Assembly (NCBI GenBank): GCA_963840425.1
Contig: CAWIYZ010000025.1
Location: 87,903-151,902 of the forward strand
DNA length: 64,000 nucleotides
Origin: CADEFX01 sp963840425
Lineage (GTDB): Bacteria > Pseudomonadota > Alphaproteobacteria > Rhizobiales > Hyphomicrobiaceae
Direction of reading: 5' to 3'
Notes under the pieces: model-generated
Database searches by the model: none
What the model was told of the DNA's origin: nothing
Seen by the model: only the letters and a program-made list of their open reading frames with translations
In this document: positions 36,327 through 45,387 of the stretch, piece by piece
How positions within the stretch are numbered: position 1 is the stretch's first letter
Layout: every line of letters starts with the position of its first letter
Translations under genes and position numbers: made by a program

Positions 36327-37199
36327 TCAGATCGGGCCCTTTAAGCCAACCTCGGCGAGGAACCGCTCGGCATTCTTGTGGAACACTTTGTCCAGGATCT
36401 CCGCCGGATACCCCTCCGCGCACCAGTCCTTGACGAGACGTTCGTAGGAGAAGAGGGGATAATCACCGCCGAACAGGATGCGGTCTTTCAGGCGCCGCGG
36501 AATTTCGTGCTTGAGGTCGGGGGTGTGGTACTTCGGCGACCAGCCGTGCAGCTCGTACCAGATGTTACGTTTGTGCATGAGCACGGCGATCACCTCGGCC
36601 TGCCAAGGCCAGCCCGGACGCGCGGCCACGATCTTGAGATCGGGATTGTGCGCCGCAACCCAGTCCAGGTGTCGCGGGTGGCAATAATCAAGAATGATGC
36701 CGTCGCCGCCAGGGAGACCAGCACCAAGCCCGGTTGTGCCAACGAAGATCAGCACAGGGACGCCGGCCTCTACGCAGAGATCGTAGTAAGGCTGGTAAGC
36801 AGCATCGCTGGCTGGCGGCGACAGCGACGCGGAGACGGCGTAGCCAAGGAAGCCGATCCTCCTGTCGATGCAGCGGCGCAGCTCCTTAATGCCGTCGGGA
36901 CCGGCGCGCTGCGGATCGATATGGATCCAGTGCCCCAGAATGACGTCACGGTGTGCTGCCTCGGTTGCGAAGGCGTAGTCGTGCAGCGCGCGCATCTCTT
37001 CGAGCGGACGGTATTTGGCGTAACCCAGATCGAGGATGGCCCGTACGCTGCTGGCGCGGAAGTAGGCCGCCATCTCGGCCTCGGTGTGATAGCGCGTCTC
37101 CGAGTTCCAGGTCGCGCGCTGTTGGGCGAGCTCCTTGTCCGTCTGCAGCGGATAGCCGCGCCGCGTTCCCCAATGTGAATGGAGGTCGATGATCTTCAT
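36327..37199 (-). CDS. Amidohydrolase-2 (ACMSD-like) family metal-dependent hydrolase or decarboxylase
   Basis: 290 residues. The N-terminal metal motif is DLHSHWG (HxH), and the C-terminal aspartate lies in ILFGGDYPLFSYERLVKDW, as in ACMSD/amidohydrolase-2 barrels. The usual AHxG strand reads AARPGWPWQ, so a metal-ligand histidine appears to be arginine. Related enzymes decarboxylate or hydrolyse ring-cleavage products. It is the first gene of the minus-strand operon that continues with the SDR, thioesterase, ligase and Liv transporter, so it probably acts on the imported compound or a derivative. Confidence 0.88.
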   Translation of the reverse strand: MKIIDLHSHWGTRRGYPLQTDKELAQQRATWNSETRYHTEAEMAAYFRASSVRAILDLGYAKYRPLEEMRALHDYAFATEAAHRDVILGHWIHIDPQRAGPDGIKELRRCIDRRIGFLGYAVSASLSPPASDAAYQPYYDLCVEAGVPVLIFVGTTGLGAGLPGGDGIILDYCHPRHLDWVAAHNPDLKIVAARPGWPWQAEVIAVLMHKRNIWYELHGWSPKYHTPDLKHEIPRRLKDRILFGGDYPLFSYERLVKDWCAEGYPAEILDKVFHKNAERFLAEVGLKGPI

Positions 37200-37575
37200 G
37201 GTCGCTCGCTCAGTCCGCGGCCGGCCTTCGACCGGCCGGCTGTGACCCTTTCGTTCACGAGGACAGCCATTGTGCCGGTTGACCTAGCCCGCGCGCAACC
37301 TCTGCGGCCAATCCGGCCGGAGCACCTCGGCAGAAATCGCACCACCACCAACGGCTGCGGGATCAGTATACTGCCCCACTACCGTCCGCAGAAAGTAGCT
37401 ACCGGGCGATCAGATTGAACTGCGGGGATAGGATTTCCGCGGGCTAGCGTCACTGGCGGCTCCAGAGCAGTGCAGCGCGATCGCCGGCAATCCAGCCACC
37501 GTTGTGCAATCGCCCTCTGTGCCAGTGTGCACTCGATGCCACCGGCCGCCAAATTCGTCGAACAGACGAGCTCCG
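37200..37575. other. 376-base gene-free stretch
   Basis: This is the upstream region of the amidohydrolase-to-LivF operon and the downstream end of a DUF1127 gene. No conserved open frame, repeat or RNA gene is seen. CGGCCGGCCTTCGACCGGCC at 37218-37237 is a GC-rich inverted repeat a short way from the operon start and could be an operator or hairpin. Confidence 0.4.
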
Positions 37576-37845
37576 TCAGATCATCGCGTCGTAGCGCGGC
37601 AGGCGCTCCGGGCCGCTCCCGCGGATCGCCGCATCGATCTCCCCTCTGTGCAGACCGATGTCCGCCAGCATGCGATCATCCATGGCAGACAGGACCCGGT
37701 GCGTACGGCGCCGCAGGCGGTACTCGAGGCCCGCCACGATCACTAGGGCGATAAACCGCGCCGGCCGCCAGATCAGCCAATGGGCAAGGCGCCGAATGGG
37801 CTCCGACCGCAGGCCGCTCAGCGCAATCAGGACATTGGCGCTCAT
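37576..37845 (-). CDS. DUF1127 small protein (paralogue)
   Basis: 89 residues with the DUF1127 core MDDRMLADIGLHRGEIDAAI and the preceding basic helix LVIVAGLEYRLRRRTHRVL. It resembles the gene product at 6225-6497 over most of its length, including the MSAxxLI start. The ATG at 37845 has GGGAG six bases upstream, better than the ATG at 37851. It is divergent from the winged-helix regulator at 38234. The function is not known. Confidence 0.87.
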   Translation of the reverse strand: MSANVLIALSGLRSEPIRRLAHWLIWRPARFIALVIVAGLEYRLRRRTHRVLSAMDDRMLADIGLHRGEIDAAIRGSGPERLPRYDAMI

Positions 37846-38233
37846 AACCATCTCCCTTTTTCACGGGGCAGCCGCCGATTAACTAGTTTGACGGAAACGG
37901 CAATCCGGCGCTGCGGACATTGATCGCGGGACGGATTTCCTCGATCATAAGCCTGGACCGGTAACGGGCTGACGGTGCATCGACTATCCCAACCAGCAGG
38001 GTCTCGCTTGAAGCTGGCGTGATGAATACATGGAGAAATCCTGAAGAGCCGCGCCAGGCGAGCCGGACCCGTGCGGATGACAGGCGGCTCCGTGTCACGC
38101 GGGCTGGATTTCGCCGTGTCAGACCGACGTACCGATTGATGGAAGGTTGGATCGACCTGGCTATGCGCAAGTCCGAACGAGGCTGTCTCGCACGGCACAT
38201 CTCCGGTCGAAAATCGGCAGTAGTAGAGGCGGC
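37846..38233. other. 388-base divergent intergenic region
   Basis: It lies between the DUF1127 gene and the winged-helix/TPR regulator gene. Short open frames exist on both strands but have shadow-like composition. I see no repeats or RNA genes. It must hold two divergent promoters. Confidence 0.4.
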
Positions 38234-39913
38234 ATGATCTTACAATTTGGTTCCTGCCGGATGGACACAAGCCGTTTCGAGCTGCGCCGAGGCGGCGAGC
38301 AGGTGTCCGTGGAACCGCAAGTATTCGACCTGCTGCTCCAGCTCATCGAAAACCGCGATCGGATCGTGACCAGGGACGAGATCATCGAGAAGATCTGGAA
38401 GGGTCGTATCGTTTCGGACGCCGCCATTTCGAGCCGCGTCAAGGCCGCGCGGCAGGCCGTCGGCGACAACGGCAAGGCTCAGTCGCTGATCAAGACCATC
38501 CACCGCCGCGGCATTCGCTTCGTGGGCGAGGTGAGGATTGAACCTGATCCGGCCAAGCCCGCAGAAATCATGGAGGCGGCGCACGCGAGCCAGAGGACGA
38601 CGAACTCCGGTCATGCGGAGAGCCGGGAGAACGGAGACGTCAGCCGCACCTCACCGTTGCACGCAACCCACGTGGACGCGGTCCTGGACGAGCGTGTGGC
38701 CGGGATCGACCTCAGCCTGCCCAAACAACCGTCTATCGTGGTTCTTCCCTTTCAAATGCTGGGCGGCGAGGACGCCGACCAGATCGTGTCGGACGGCCTC
38801 TCGCTGGATATCATGACCGGGCTCGCCCGCACGCGGTCGTTGTTCGTCATCTCCCGTGGCACGGCCTTCATGTTCCGCGGCGCCGCGCACGATGCCCGCA
38901 GCGTTTCCGAGAAGCTGGGCGTGCGCTACGTCCTGCATGGCAGCATTCATCTGCGGGGAAGACAGGCCCGCATCCATGCCGCGCTTACCGACGCCATCGC
39001 GGGCTCCGAGACCTGGGCCAACCACTTCACTTGCAGCATCGACGACATCTTCGAGGTCCAGGATGGGATCGTCGGCGACATCATCGGCGCCGTCGAGGCC
39101 GAGATCGAGCATTCCGAGCGGCGACGCGCCCTGCTCGCTTCACCGTCGAGCCTGGACGCCTGGAGTGCCTACCATCGCGGAAGCTGGCATATGTACCAGT
39201 TTACGCGCGAAGGCTACGTCGAGGCGGAACGACTGTTCAAGCTGGCGGCCAAGCTGGATCCGAACGCATCGCGCGTTTTTGCGGGGCTGTCTTTCGTGCA
39301 CTGGCAGCGCGCCTTCCTGGAGATTGGCACCGATCGGGAAGGTGAGATTCAACAGGCCTTCGACTACGCCAAACACGCGCTGCTCCTCGACCCGCGCGAG
39401 CCGCAGGGCTACTGGGCGCTGGGGCGGGCCTTCCTGCTGCGGCACGACGTCGACCAGGCGGTCGAGGAGATCGCGCGGTCGGTCGAGCTCAACCCGAATT
39501 TCGCAATGGGCCACTATTCCGTGTCATTTGCGCGGATGCTGAAGGCGGATGGAGCTGCCAGCGATCTGGACGTGCGCCAGGCGCGCCGCCTCAGCCCTTA
39601 TGACCTCATGAGCTTTGCAATGCTGACCGTGCAGGCGTTCAATGCGACTGTGCTCGGCCGCCTGGACGAGGGCGCCGACCTTGCGGACCGGGCCGTGCGG
39701 CAACCCAACTCGCACTATCACATCCTTGCCATGGCGGCGTTCTGCAACGCCGCCGCAGGCCGCGACCATGTTTCACAGCGGTACGTGGCGCGTCTGAAAA
39801 GCATTCATCCGGGCTATCGCATCCCCGATTATTTCCGTGCCTTTCCCTATCGCGATGCCGCGCTGGTGAAGCAGGTCCGCGAGACATTCCGGCGCCTGGG
39901 CCTCCAGGACTAA
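38234..39913 (+). CDS. Winged-helix DNA-binding, TolB-like and TPR regulator
   Basis: 559 residues. Residues about 1-100 form an OmpR/CadC-type winged helix (RFELRRGGEQVSVEPQVFDL, NRDRIVTRDEIIEKIWKGRI, then LIKTIHRRGIRFVGEVRI). Residues about 155-275 match the TolB-like region found in adenylate-cyclase-type proteins of rhizobia (SIVVLPFQMLGGEDADQIVS, LGVRYVLHGSIHLRG). The rest is a set of TPR-like helices (DPNASRVFAGLSFVHWQRAF, DPREPQGYWALGRAFLLRHD). No cyclase catalytic domain and no membrane helix is seen, so it probably acts as a soluble transcription factor. The ATG at 38234 begins the winged helix; the upstream open frame is meaningless. The signal and targets are unknown. Confidence 0.88.
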   Translation: MILQFGSCRMDTSRFELRRGGEQVSVEPQVFDLLLQLIENRDRIVTRDEIIEKIWKGRIVSDAAISSRVKAARQAVGDNGKAQSLIKTIHRRGIRFVGEVRIEPDPAKPAEIMEAAHASQRTTNSGHAESRENGDVSRTSPLHATHVDAVLDERVAGIDLSLPKQPSIVVLPFQMLGGEDADQIVSDGLSLDIMTGLARTRSLFVISRGTAFMFRGAAHDARSVSEKLGVRYVLHGSIHLRGRQARIHAALTDAIAGSETWANHFTCSIDDIFEVQDGIVGDIIGAVEAEIEHSERRRALLASPSSLDAWSAYHRGSWHMYQFTREGYVEAERLFKLAAKLDPNASRVFAGLSFVHWQRAFLEIGTDREGEIQQAFDYAKHALLLDPREPQGYWALGRAFLLRHDVDQAVEEIARSVELNPNFAMGHYSVSFARMLKADGAASDLDVRQARRLSPYDLMSFAMLTVQAFNATVLGRLDEGADLADRAVRQPNSHYHILAMAAFCNAAAGRDHVSQRYVARLKSIHPGYRIPDYFRAFPYRDAALVKQVRETFRRLGLQD

Positions 39914-40157
39914 CCGCCCCTGGTTCTCGCGGCCGGCGCAACCGCCGGGCGCGGGTTGCCCGCCACGATTTCAGAACATCTCCACAAACGCTGCAGGTGA
40001 ACTGCAAGCTTGGATGGGCGCATCCCGCTTAGATCGTCTCGAGTTCCGGTCCAACCGCCGGACCATCCGAGGCCTGGCATGAGCACCCTTTCCGGCATTG
40101 CAGAGCAGAAGTCATCAGGCGGTGGCATTCGCGGCGCCGAGCGCGGCCAGGGACCTG

Positions 40158-41378
40158 ATGTGGTGCCGCATCCATGTCGTCGTCGGCGCGACCCTCGCGA
40201 TGGCGCTGGGCTTTGGTACGCTTGCCCTGACATCGGTCTTCATCCGCCCACTGGAAGCCGAGTTCGCATGGACACGGGCGGAGGTGAGCTTCGGCTATGC
40301 CGCCGGCACCATCGGCATGGCCCTGGGCGGGTACGTCTGGGGCCGAGTAACGGACCGGGTCGACGTACGCATTCTGATGGCGATCGGCGGCTCCGGCATG
40401 GTGCTGTCGGTCCTGTCGATGACAGCCGTGCATACTCTTTGGCAGTTCTACCTGGCCAACCTCGTCCTCGGTGGGTTGGGGTTTGCTGTGCTGTACACCC
40501 CGCTGTTGGCGGCAACCAAGGAATGGTTCGACCGCCGCCGGGGCGTTGCCATCGGAATCGTTACCGCTGGCGGCGCGCTGGGACAGGGGGTGGTGCCTTT
40601 CCTGGCCAATGTCTTGATCGACAGCTTGGGCTGGCGCCTCACGTTTCTCACTCTTGCCATCGCCACCATCTTGGCGCTCGGCTTCACGCTGCCCCGCATC
40701 ACCCGCCCTGTAGACGCCGACAGCGCGCGCCAGCGGTCATCGCACCACGACGCGGGAGCATCGCCCGCCGAGAGGCTTCGCGTCGCAGGCTTGTCCCTTG
40801 CCGCCTTTCTCTGCTGCGCCTGCATGGGGGTTCCTCTCGTGCACATGGCGAGTTTCGTCGGCTCGGTCTGCGGATCGCCCGCCATAGGCGCCACCAGCCT
40901 TCTGGTCGCCATGCTCTCAGGCACGATTGGCCGAGTCTGCTTCGGTTTCATCGCCGACCGGATCGGCTACTTACCCAGCTACGCGCTGGCCTCCGCCATC
41001 CAGACCGCCTGCGTCGTGGCTTATCCGCTGCTCGGCGACAGCATGTCCCTGATTGCGCTTTCCGCCGTGTTCGGATTCGGCTTTGCCGGCAACATGACAT
41101 GCCTCATCTTGTGTGTCGGGGAAGCCGTTCCGGCCCATCGCTTCGGTAGTGCGCTCGGACTCACCATGCTCGTGGCCTGGGTCGGCATGGGTGTCGGCGG
41201 ATATGCGGGAGGCGTGCTGTTTGATATCTATTTGAACTACACATTCGCCTTCGCCCTTGCGGGCCTGATGGGGGTTCTCAATCTGCTCACGATCGCCCGA
41301 ATGGCATGGACCACTCGATTGGCACATCGCACGGTTTCGTCGCGAAACGGGAGGGCGCTGCTCACCCCGGCCTGTTAG
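40158..41378 (+). CDS. MFS transporter, monocarboxylate/oxalate-formate type
   Basis: About 406 residues and 12 membrane segments. LTSVFIRPLEAEFAWTRAEV after helix 1 is typical of OFA/monocarboxylate-type MFS proteins. GGYVWGRVTDRVDVRILMA is the motif A loop, and EWFDRRRGVAIGIVTAGGAL is the family signature in helix 4-5. It would import a carboxylate by proton symport. I place the start at the ATG at 40158 with AGGGA upstream; a TTG at 40098 would add 20 residues. It is followed after 65 bases by HyuA2, so it may supply its substrate. Confidence 0.88.
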   Translation: MWCRIHVVVGATLAMALGFGTLALTSVFIRPLEAEFAWTRAEVSFGYAAGTIGMALGGYVWGRVTDRVDVRILMAIGGSGMVLSVLSMTAVHTLWQFYLANLVLGGLGFAVLYTPLLAATKEWFDRRRGVAIGIVTAGGALGQGVVPFLANVLIDSLGWRLTFLTLAIATILALGFTLPRITRPVDADSARQRSSHHDAGASPAERLRVAGLSLAAFLCCACMGVPLVHMASFVGSVCGSPAIGATSLLVAMLSGTIGRVCFGFIADRIGYLPSYALASAIQTACVVAYPLLGDSMSLIALSAVFGFGFAGNMTCLILCVGEAVPAHRFGSALGLTMLVAWVGMGVGGYAGGVLFDIYLNYTFAFALAGLMGVLNLLTIARMAWTTRLAHRTVSSRNGRALLTPAC

Positions 41379-41443
41379 ATTGGCTTGCGAAAGCGGCTGG
41401 CCGTGCCTCATTCTCGCCGAGAGGCTGAGAGCGAGGAGATGGG

Positions 41444-43544
41444 ATGAGCACGCGAACTGAGCAACCACCGGGCCGACCGCCGGTGGCGGAAGGCCTCGCG
41501 CTCGCACTCGACGTCGGCGGTACCTTCACAGACGTTATCCTTGCCGACCGAAGGACCGGCCACTACTGGATCACGAAGTCGCCGTCCGTGCCCTCCGATC
41601 CATCCAAGGGTTTCTTCGAGGGCGTCGACAAGGTGCTCGCCATCGCGCGCCGAACGCCGCGCGAGGTCGCGACGACGTTCCACGGCACAACCGTTGCGAC
41701 CAATGCCGTTCTCGAAAGCAAAGGCGCTCGTGCCGCGCTGATCACGACGGCAGGCTTTCGCCACGTCCTCGAGATCGGCCGGGCCGACATACCGCGCCAC
41801 GAGAATCTGTTTGGCTGGGTAAAGCCGCCTCGCCCTGTGCCGCCGCGCGACATATTCGAGGTGCCGGAGCGCATCCTCTTCGACGGCAAGATCGAAACGT
41901 CGCTCGATGCCGGCGCCGTCGAGGCCGTGGCCATGCGCATTCGCGAGCAAGGCTACGCGGCTGTAGCCGTCGTGCTGTTGCACAGCTACATCAATCCGGC
42001 ACATGAGCAGCAGGTCGGCGCCATCCTCGCACGCGCTCTCCCTGGCGTCCCGATCTCGCTCTCCCACGACGTGTTGCCTCTGTTCCGCGAATACGAGCGC
42101 ACTCTCGCCACCGTGCTCAACGCCACACTGCAGCCGCTGGTCGGCAGCTATATCGATCGGCTCGCCTCGGGGCTGCGGTCGCGGGAGATCTCCTCACCGT
42201 TCTTCGTGATGAAATCTAATGGCGGCATCTTCCCGCCTGATGCGGCTGCCCGCCAACCGGTACATCTTGCGCTCTCGGGGCCTGCCGCAGGTGCGCGCGG
42301 CGCGGCACTCGTCGGTCGCCTCGCGGGCTATGACGACCTGATCACCATCGACATCGGCGGCACCAGCGCCGACGTGGCACTGATCCGGGAGGGCGCACCT
42401 CAGGTCTCCACGGCTGGCCGCCTCGGCTCCTTCCCTCTCGCTCTCCCGATCGTCGACATCCACACGATCGGTGCGGGTGGCGGCTCCATTGCGCGAGTGA
42501 CGCCGGAAGGCGCGTTGCGGGTCGGGCCGGAAAGTGCCGGCGCCGAACCAGGGCCCGCCGCCTATGGTCGAGGCGGGACGCTGGCCACCGTCACCGACGC
42601 CAACCTCGTCCTCGGTCGCGTTCCAGATCATCTGCTCGACGGCGAGATTGCGCTCGATGTGGCCCGGGCGCGGGAGGCAATCCGAAGCCAGGTCGCCGAG
42701 CCGTTGCGACTGACGATCGAGGCGGCGGCGGCTGGTATCATCGATATTGTCGACAACAACATGGTGGGCGCCCTCAAAGTCATGTCTGTCGAGCGCGGGC
42801 TTTCGCCGGCAGATTTTGCGCTCTGCGCTTTCGGCGGCGCCGGCCCAGTGCATGGCGCACGGCTGATGCGGCTCATGGGCATGCGCCGCTGCCTCGTGCC
42901 CCTGCACCCGGGCATCCTGTGCGCTACCGGCCTGTTGTCCACCGACCTCAAATATGATTTCGCTGTAACCCGGCTTCAGAAGGCGCCCGATTTCGATATT
43001 GGCGCCATCGCGTCGAGCTTCGAGGCCCTGATGCGGGCTGCCGATGACAGGCTGCAACAGGATGGCGTGGCATCGTCGCGCCGCCGTCTGTCGCGTCTCG
43101 CCGACTTGCGCTATGCCGGCCAGGGCGAGGAGATCGCTATCGCTCTGCCGGAAGGCGATGTGTCCAAGTCTGTGCTCGAGAGCCTGGTCGGCGCCTTTCA
43201 CGACCGCCACCGGCAGCTCTACACGTTTGCCGACCGTGGCGCGGCGGTGGAGATCGTCAATCTGCGCGTTAGCGCCGAGGGCCTCATGGACCACATCGAC
43301 TTTCCGCAGCTTAAGCGAGCGCCTGCTGGTTCCGTGCCGCCCGCATCGGGGACGAGGGTGGCGATCCTCGATGGATCGACGCCGAGGCAGGTACCCACCT
43401 GGCGGCGGGAAACACTGCTGGCCGGACATCGCATCGACGGACCTGCCATCATCGATCAGCTCGAACTCGACCACGGTCGTGCTGCCCGGCCAGACGGCAA
43501 CGGTCGACCCTTATGGCAGCCTGCTGATCGAGGATCTTGCGTGA
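41444..43544 (+). CDS. HyuA-family subunit 2 (frameshift near its end)
   Basis: About 699 residues when repaired. The opening motif LALDVGGTFTDVILADRRTG is the ATP-binding loop, followed by ATTFHGTTVATNAVLESKGA, ITIDIGGTSADVALIREGAP and FALCAFGGAGPVHGARLMRL. Near the end, an extra A at 43464-43465 throws the frame. The alternative frame gives STTVVLPGQTATVDPYGSLL, then IEDLA and a stop at 43544, the conserved end of HyuA. Read literally the ORF runs on in frame into HyuB2 as one 1299-residue product ending at 45343. GAGGAG stands before the start. It would activate an amide or ketone with ATP, partnered by HyuB2. Confidence 0.88.
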
Positions 43545-45343
43545 ACAGTCCTTATAGCTCGTCTCTGGCCGCGCCCAGTCCTATCACGCTCGAGCTCATC
43601 AAGGGCGCGCTCGGCGCCGCGCGCTCCGAGATGGAAACCCTCATCGGCCGCACGGCGATGTCGCCCTTCATCCGTGAAAAGAAGGACTACTTCACCGCAT
43701 TCCTCGATGCCGCCGGCCGCCTCGTCGTATCCACGGCGCTGACGCTCGCCGGCAACCTCGTGGACGCGATCCTCGAGCAGTATCCCGCCGATACCATGCG
43801 CGACGGCGACCTCTACTGGTACAACGACGTGTACGGCTCACGCGGCGGTGTGACCCAGACCAACGACACTGTTTTCGTCATGCCGGTGTTTGCGCAGGGC
43901 CGGCTCATCGCATTCGTCGAGGCCTGGGGACACCTGTGGGACGTCGGTGGCACCTACCCCGGCTCGGTCAGCCCGAATGTCACCAGCATGTTCCACGAGG
44001 GCATCATGATCCCGCCCGTCCGCGTCATGCGCGACGGCGTGGTCAACGATGAGGTGGTCCGCATTTATGCTCGCAACTCCCGCTTCCCCGAGATGATGCG
44101 TGGCGACCTCTCGGCCATCATGGCGGCTGTCCGCCTCGGCAAGGCGCGGCTGGAGGAGATAGTTGCCCGTTTTGGTGCAGCTACGGTTACCGCCGCGTTC
44201 GAGACGACGCTGCAGCAGACGGCAGCAGCGCTCGATGCGCGCGTGCAAGCGAGTGTGCCGGACGGCGTGTGGACCTTCCGCGATTGGATAGATTCCGATG
44301 CCATCACCGACACCCCATACTGGGTGGAGGCAAGGCTCGAAAGCCGCAAGGGCCGGCTCAGCTTTGACTTCAGCGGCTCGGCAGACCAGGCCACGGGCTC
44401 CATCAACTACGTGATGGACGACACCGTCGTGGGCCACATGCTCGGCCTCTATTTCCTGCGCGATGATCCGGCGATCGGCATGAATGCCGGCTTCAATCGC
44501 TGCATCGATGCCGTTGCGAAGCGGCCGGGCAGTGTCGTGTGGCCGCATTTCCCAGCGCCTGTTGGCCTGCGCTCGCACACGATGATCCGCGTCACGTCAT
44601 CGATGCTGGGCACGTTGGCGCAGGCCACAGGCGGCAAGGCCTCGGCGGCCTCGGCCGTCTATGTTCTCTACTACCTGCGCAGCCGCGATGCGCGAACCGG
44701 CAAGCAAACCCTCGGCGTCGAGGGGCTGTCGGTCGGCTTCGGCGCACGCCCGACAGCGGACGGCATCGACGCTGTGTACTATGTGGCGCAGGAGAACTAT
44801 CCGATCGAGTTCGTGGAGATGGAGCTCGGCATTCGCATCGAGAGCTTCGGCGTCCATCTTGACTCGGGTGGTGCGGGCCGCTGGCGGGGGGGCTGCGGCA
44901 TCGTGCGTGACGTCCGCATTCTTCAGGATGACGCGATGCTCGGCGTGCGCATGGACAACTGCCGCTACCCGGCCTTTGGCGTAAACGGGGGCAAGTGTGG
45001 GGCGGCAGGCGCGTTCATCGTCAATCCAGGCACGCCCGGCGAGCGCCTGCTCAAGACCATGAGCGACGGCCACACGCTGAAGCGGGGCGACCTGCTGAGA
45101 GTCATTACGCCCGGCGGTGGCGGCTGGGGTTCCCCGTTCGAACGGCCGGCAGAAGATGTGCTGGCCGACGTCCTAGACGGCTTCGTGTCACTGGAGAGTG
45201 CTGCGTCCGAGTACGGGGTGGCGCTGACTGAATATGGCAGATCAATCGATCGCGATGGTACGGCGAGGCTGCGCGCGCGTTCATCCGCTCCCGACAAGAT
45301 GTTCCATCGTGGCGCATACTTCGATGCGTGCGAAAAGCTGTGA
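43541..45343 (+). CDS. HyuB/oxoprolinase-family B subunit 2
   Basis: 600 residues from a GTG whose TGA overlap (GTGA) with the HyuA2 stop at 43544 indicates translational coupling. Motifs include SPITLELIKGALGAARSEME at the start, YWYNDVYGSRGGVTQTNDTV, FDFSGSADQATGSINYVMDD, DSGGAGRWRGGCGIVRDVRI and VITPGGGGWGSPFERPAEDV. All are characteristic of HyuB and differ in detail from HyuB1 at 26556-28618, which is longer. Its role with HyuA2 would be ATP-dependent amide hydrolysis or ketone carboxylation in the cytoplasm. The substrate is unknown. Confidence 0.9.
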   Translation: MNSPYSSSLAAPSPITLELIKGALGAARSEMETLIGRTAMSPFIREKKDYFTAFLDAAGRLVVSTALTLAGNLVDAILEQYPADTMRDGDLYWYNDVYGSRGGVTQTNDTVFVMPVFAQGRLIAFVEAWGHLWDVGGTYPGSVSPNVTSMFHEGIMIPPVRVMRDGVVNDEVVRIYARNSRFPEMMRGDLSAIMAAVRLGKARLEEIVARFGAATVTAAFETTLQQTAAALDARVQASVPDGVWTFRDWIDSDAITDTPYWVEARLESRKGRLSFDFSGSADQATGSINYVMDDTVVGHMLGLYFLRDDPAIGMNAGFNRCIDAVAKRPGSVVWPHFPAPVGLRSHTMIRVTSSMLGTLAQATGGKASAASAVYVLYYLRSRDARTGKQTLGVEGLSVGFGARPTADGIDAVYYVAQENYPIEFVEMELGIRIESFGVHLDSGGAGRWRGGCGIVRDVRILQDDAMLGVRMDNCRYPAFGVNGGKCGAAGAFIVNPGTPGERLLKTMSDGHTLKRGDLLRVITPGGGGWGSPFERPAEDVLADVLDGFVSLESAASEYGVALTEYGRSIDRDGTARLRARSSAPDKMFHRGAYFDACEKL

Positions 45344-45387
45344 AGTGGCACCCAAGAACTGAAACGATCATGCTCCAGCTCCTTCGC

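Noticed and set aside
42194..43474. 426-codon minus-strand open frame
   Set aside because: Shadow of HyuA2; no motifs and no ribosome site.
41444..45343. Single HyuA-HyuB fusion protein
   Set aside because: The conserved HyuA end and a coupled HyuB start lie in other frames at the join, so one indel explains the fusion better.
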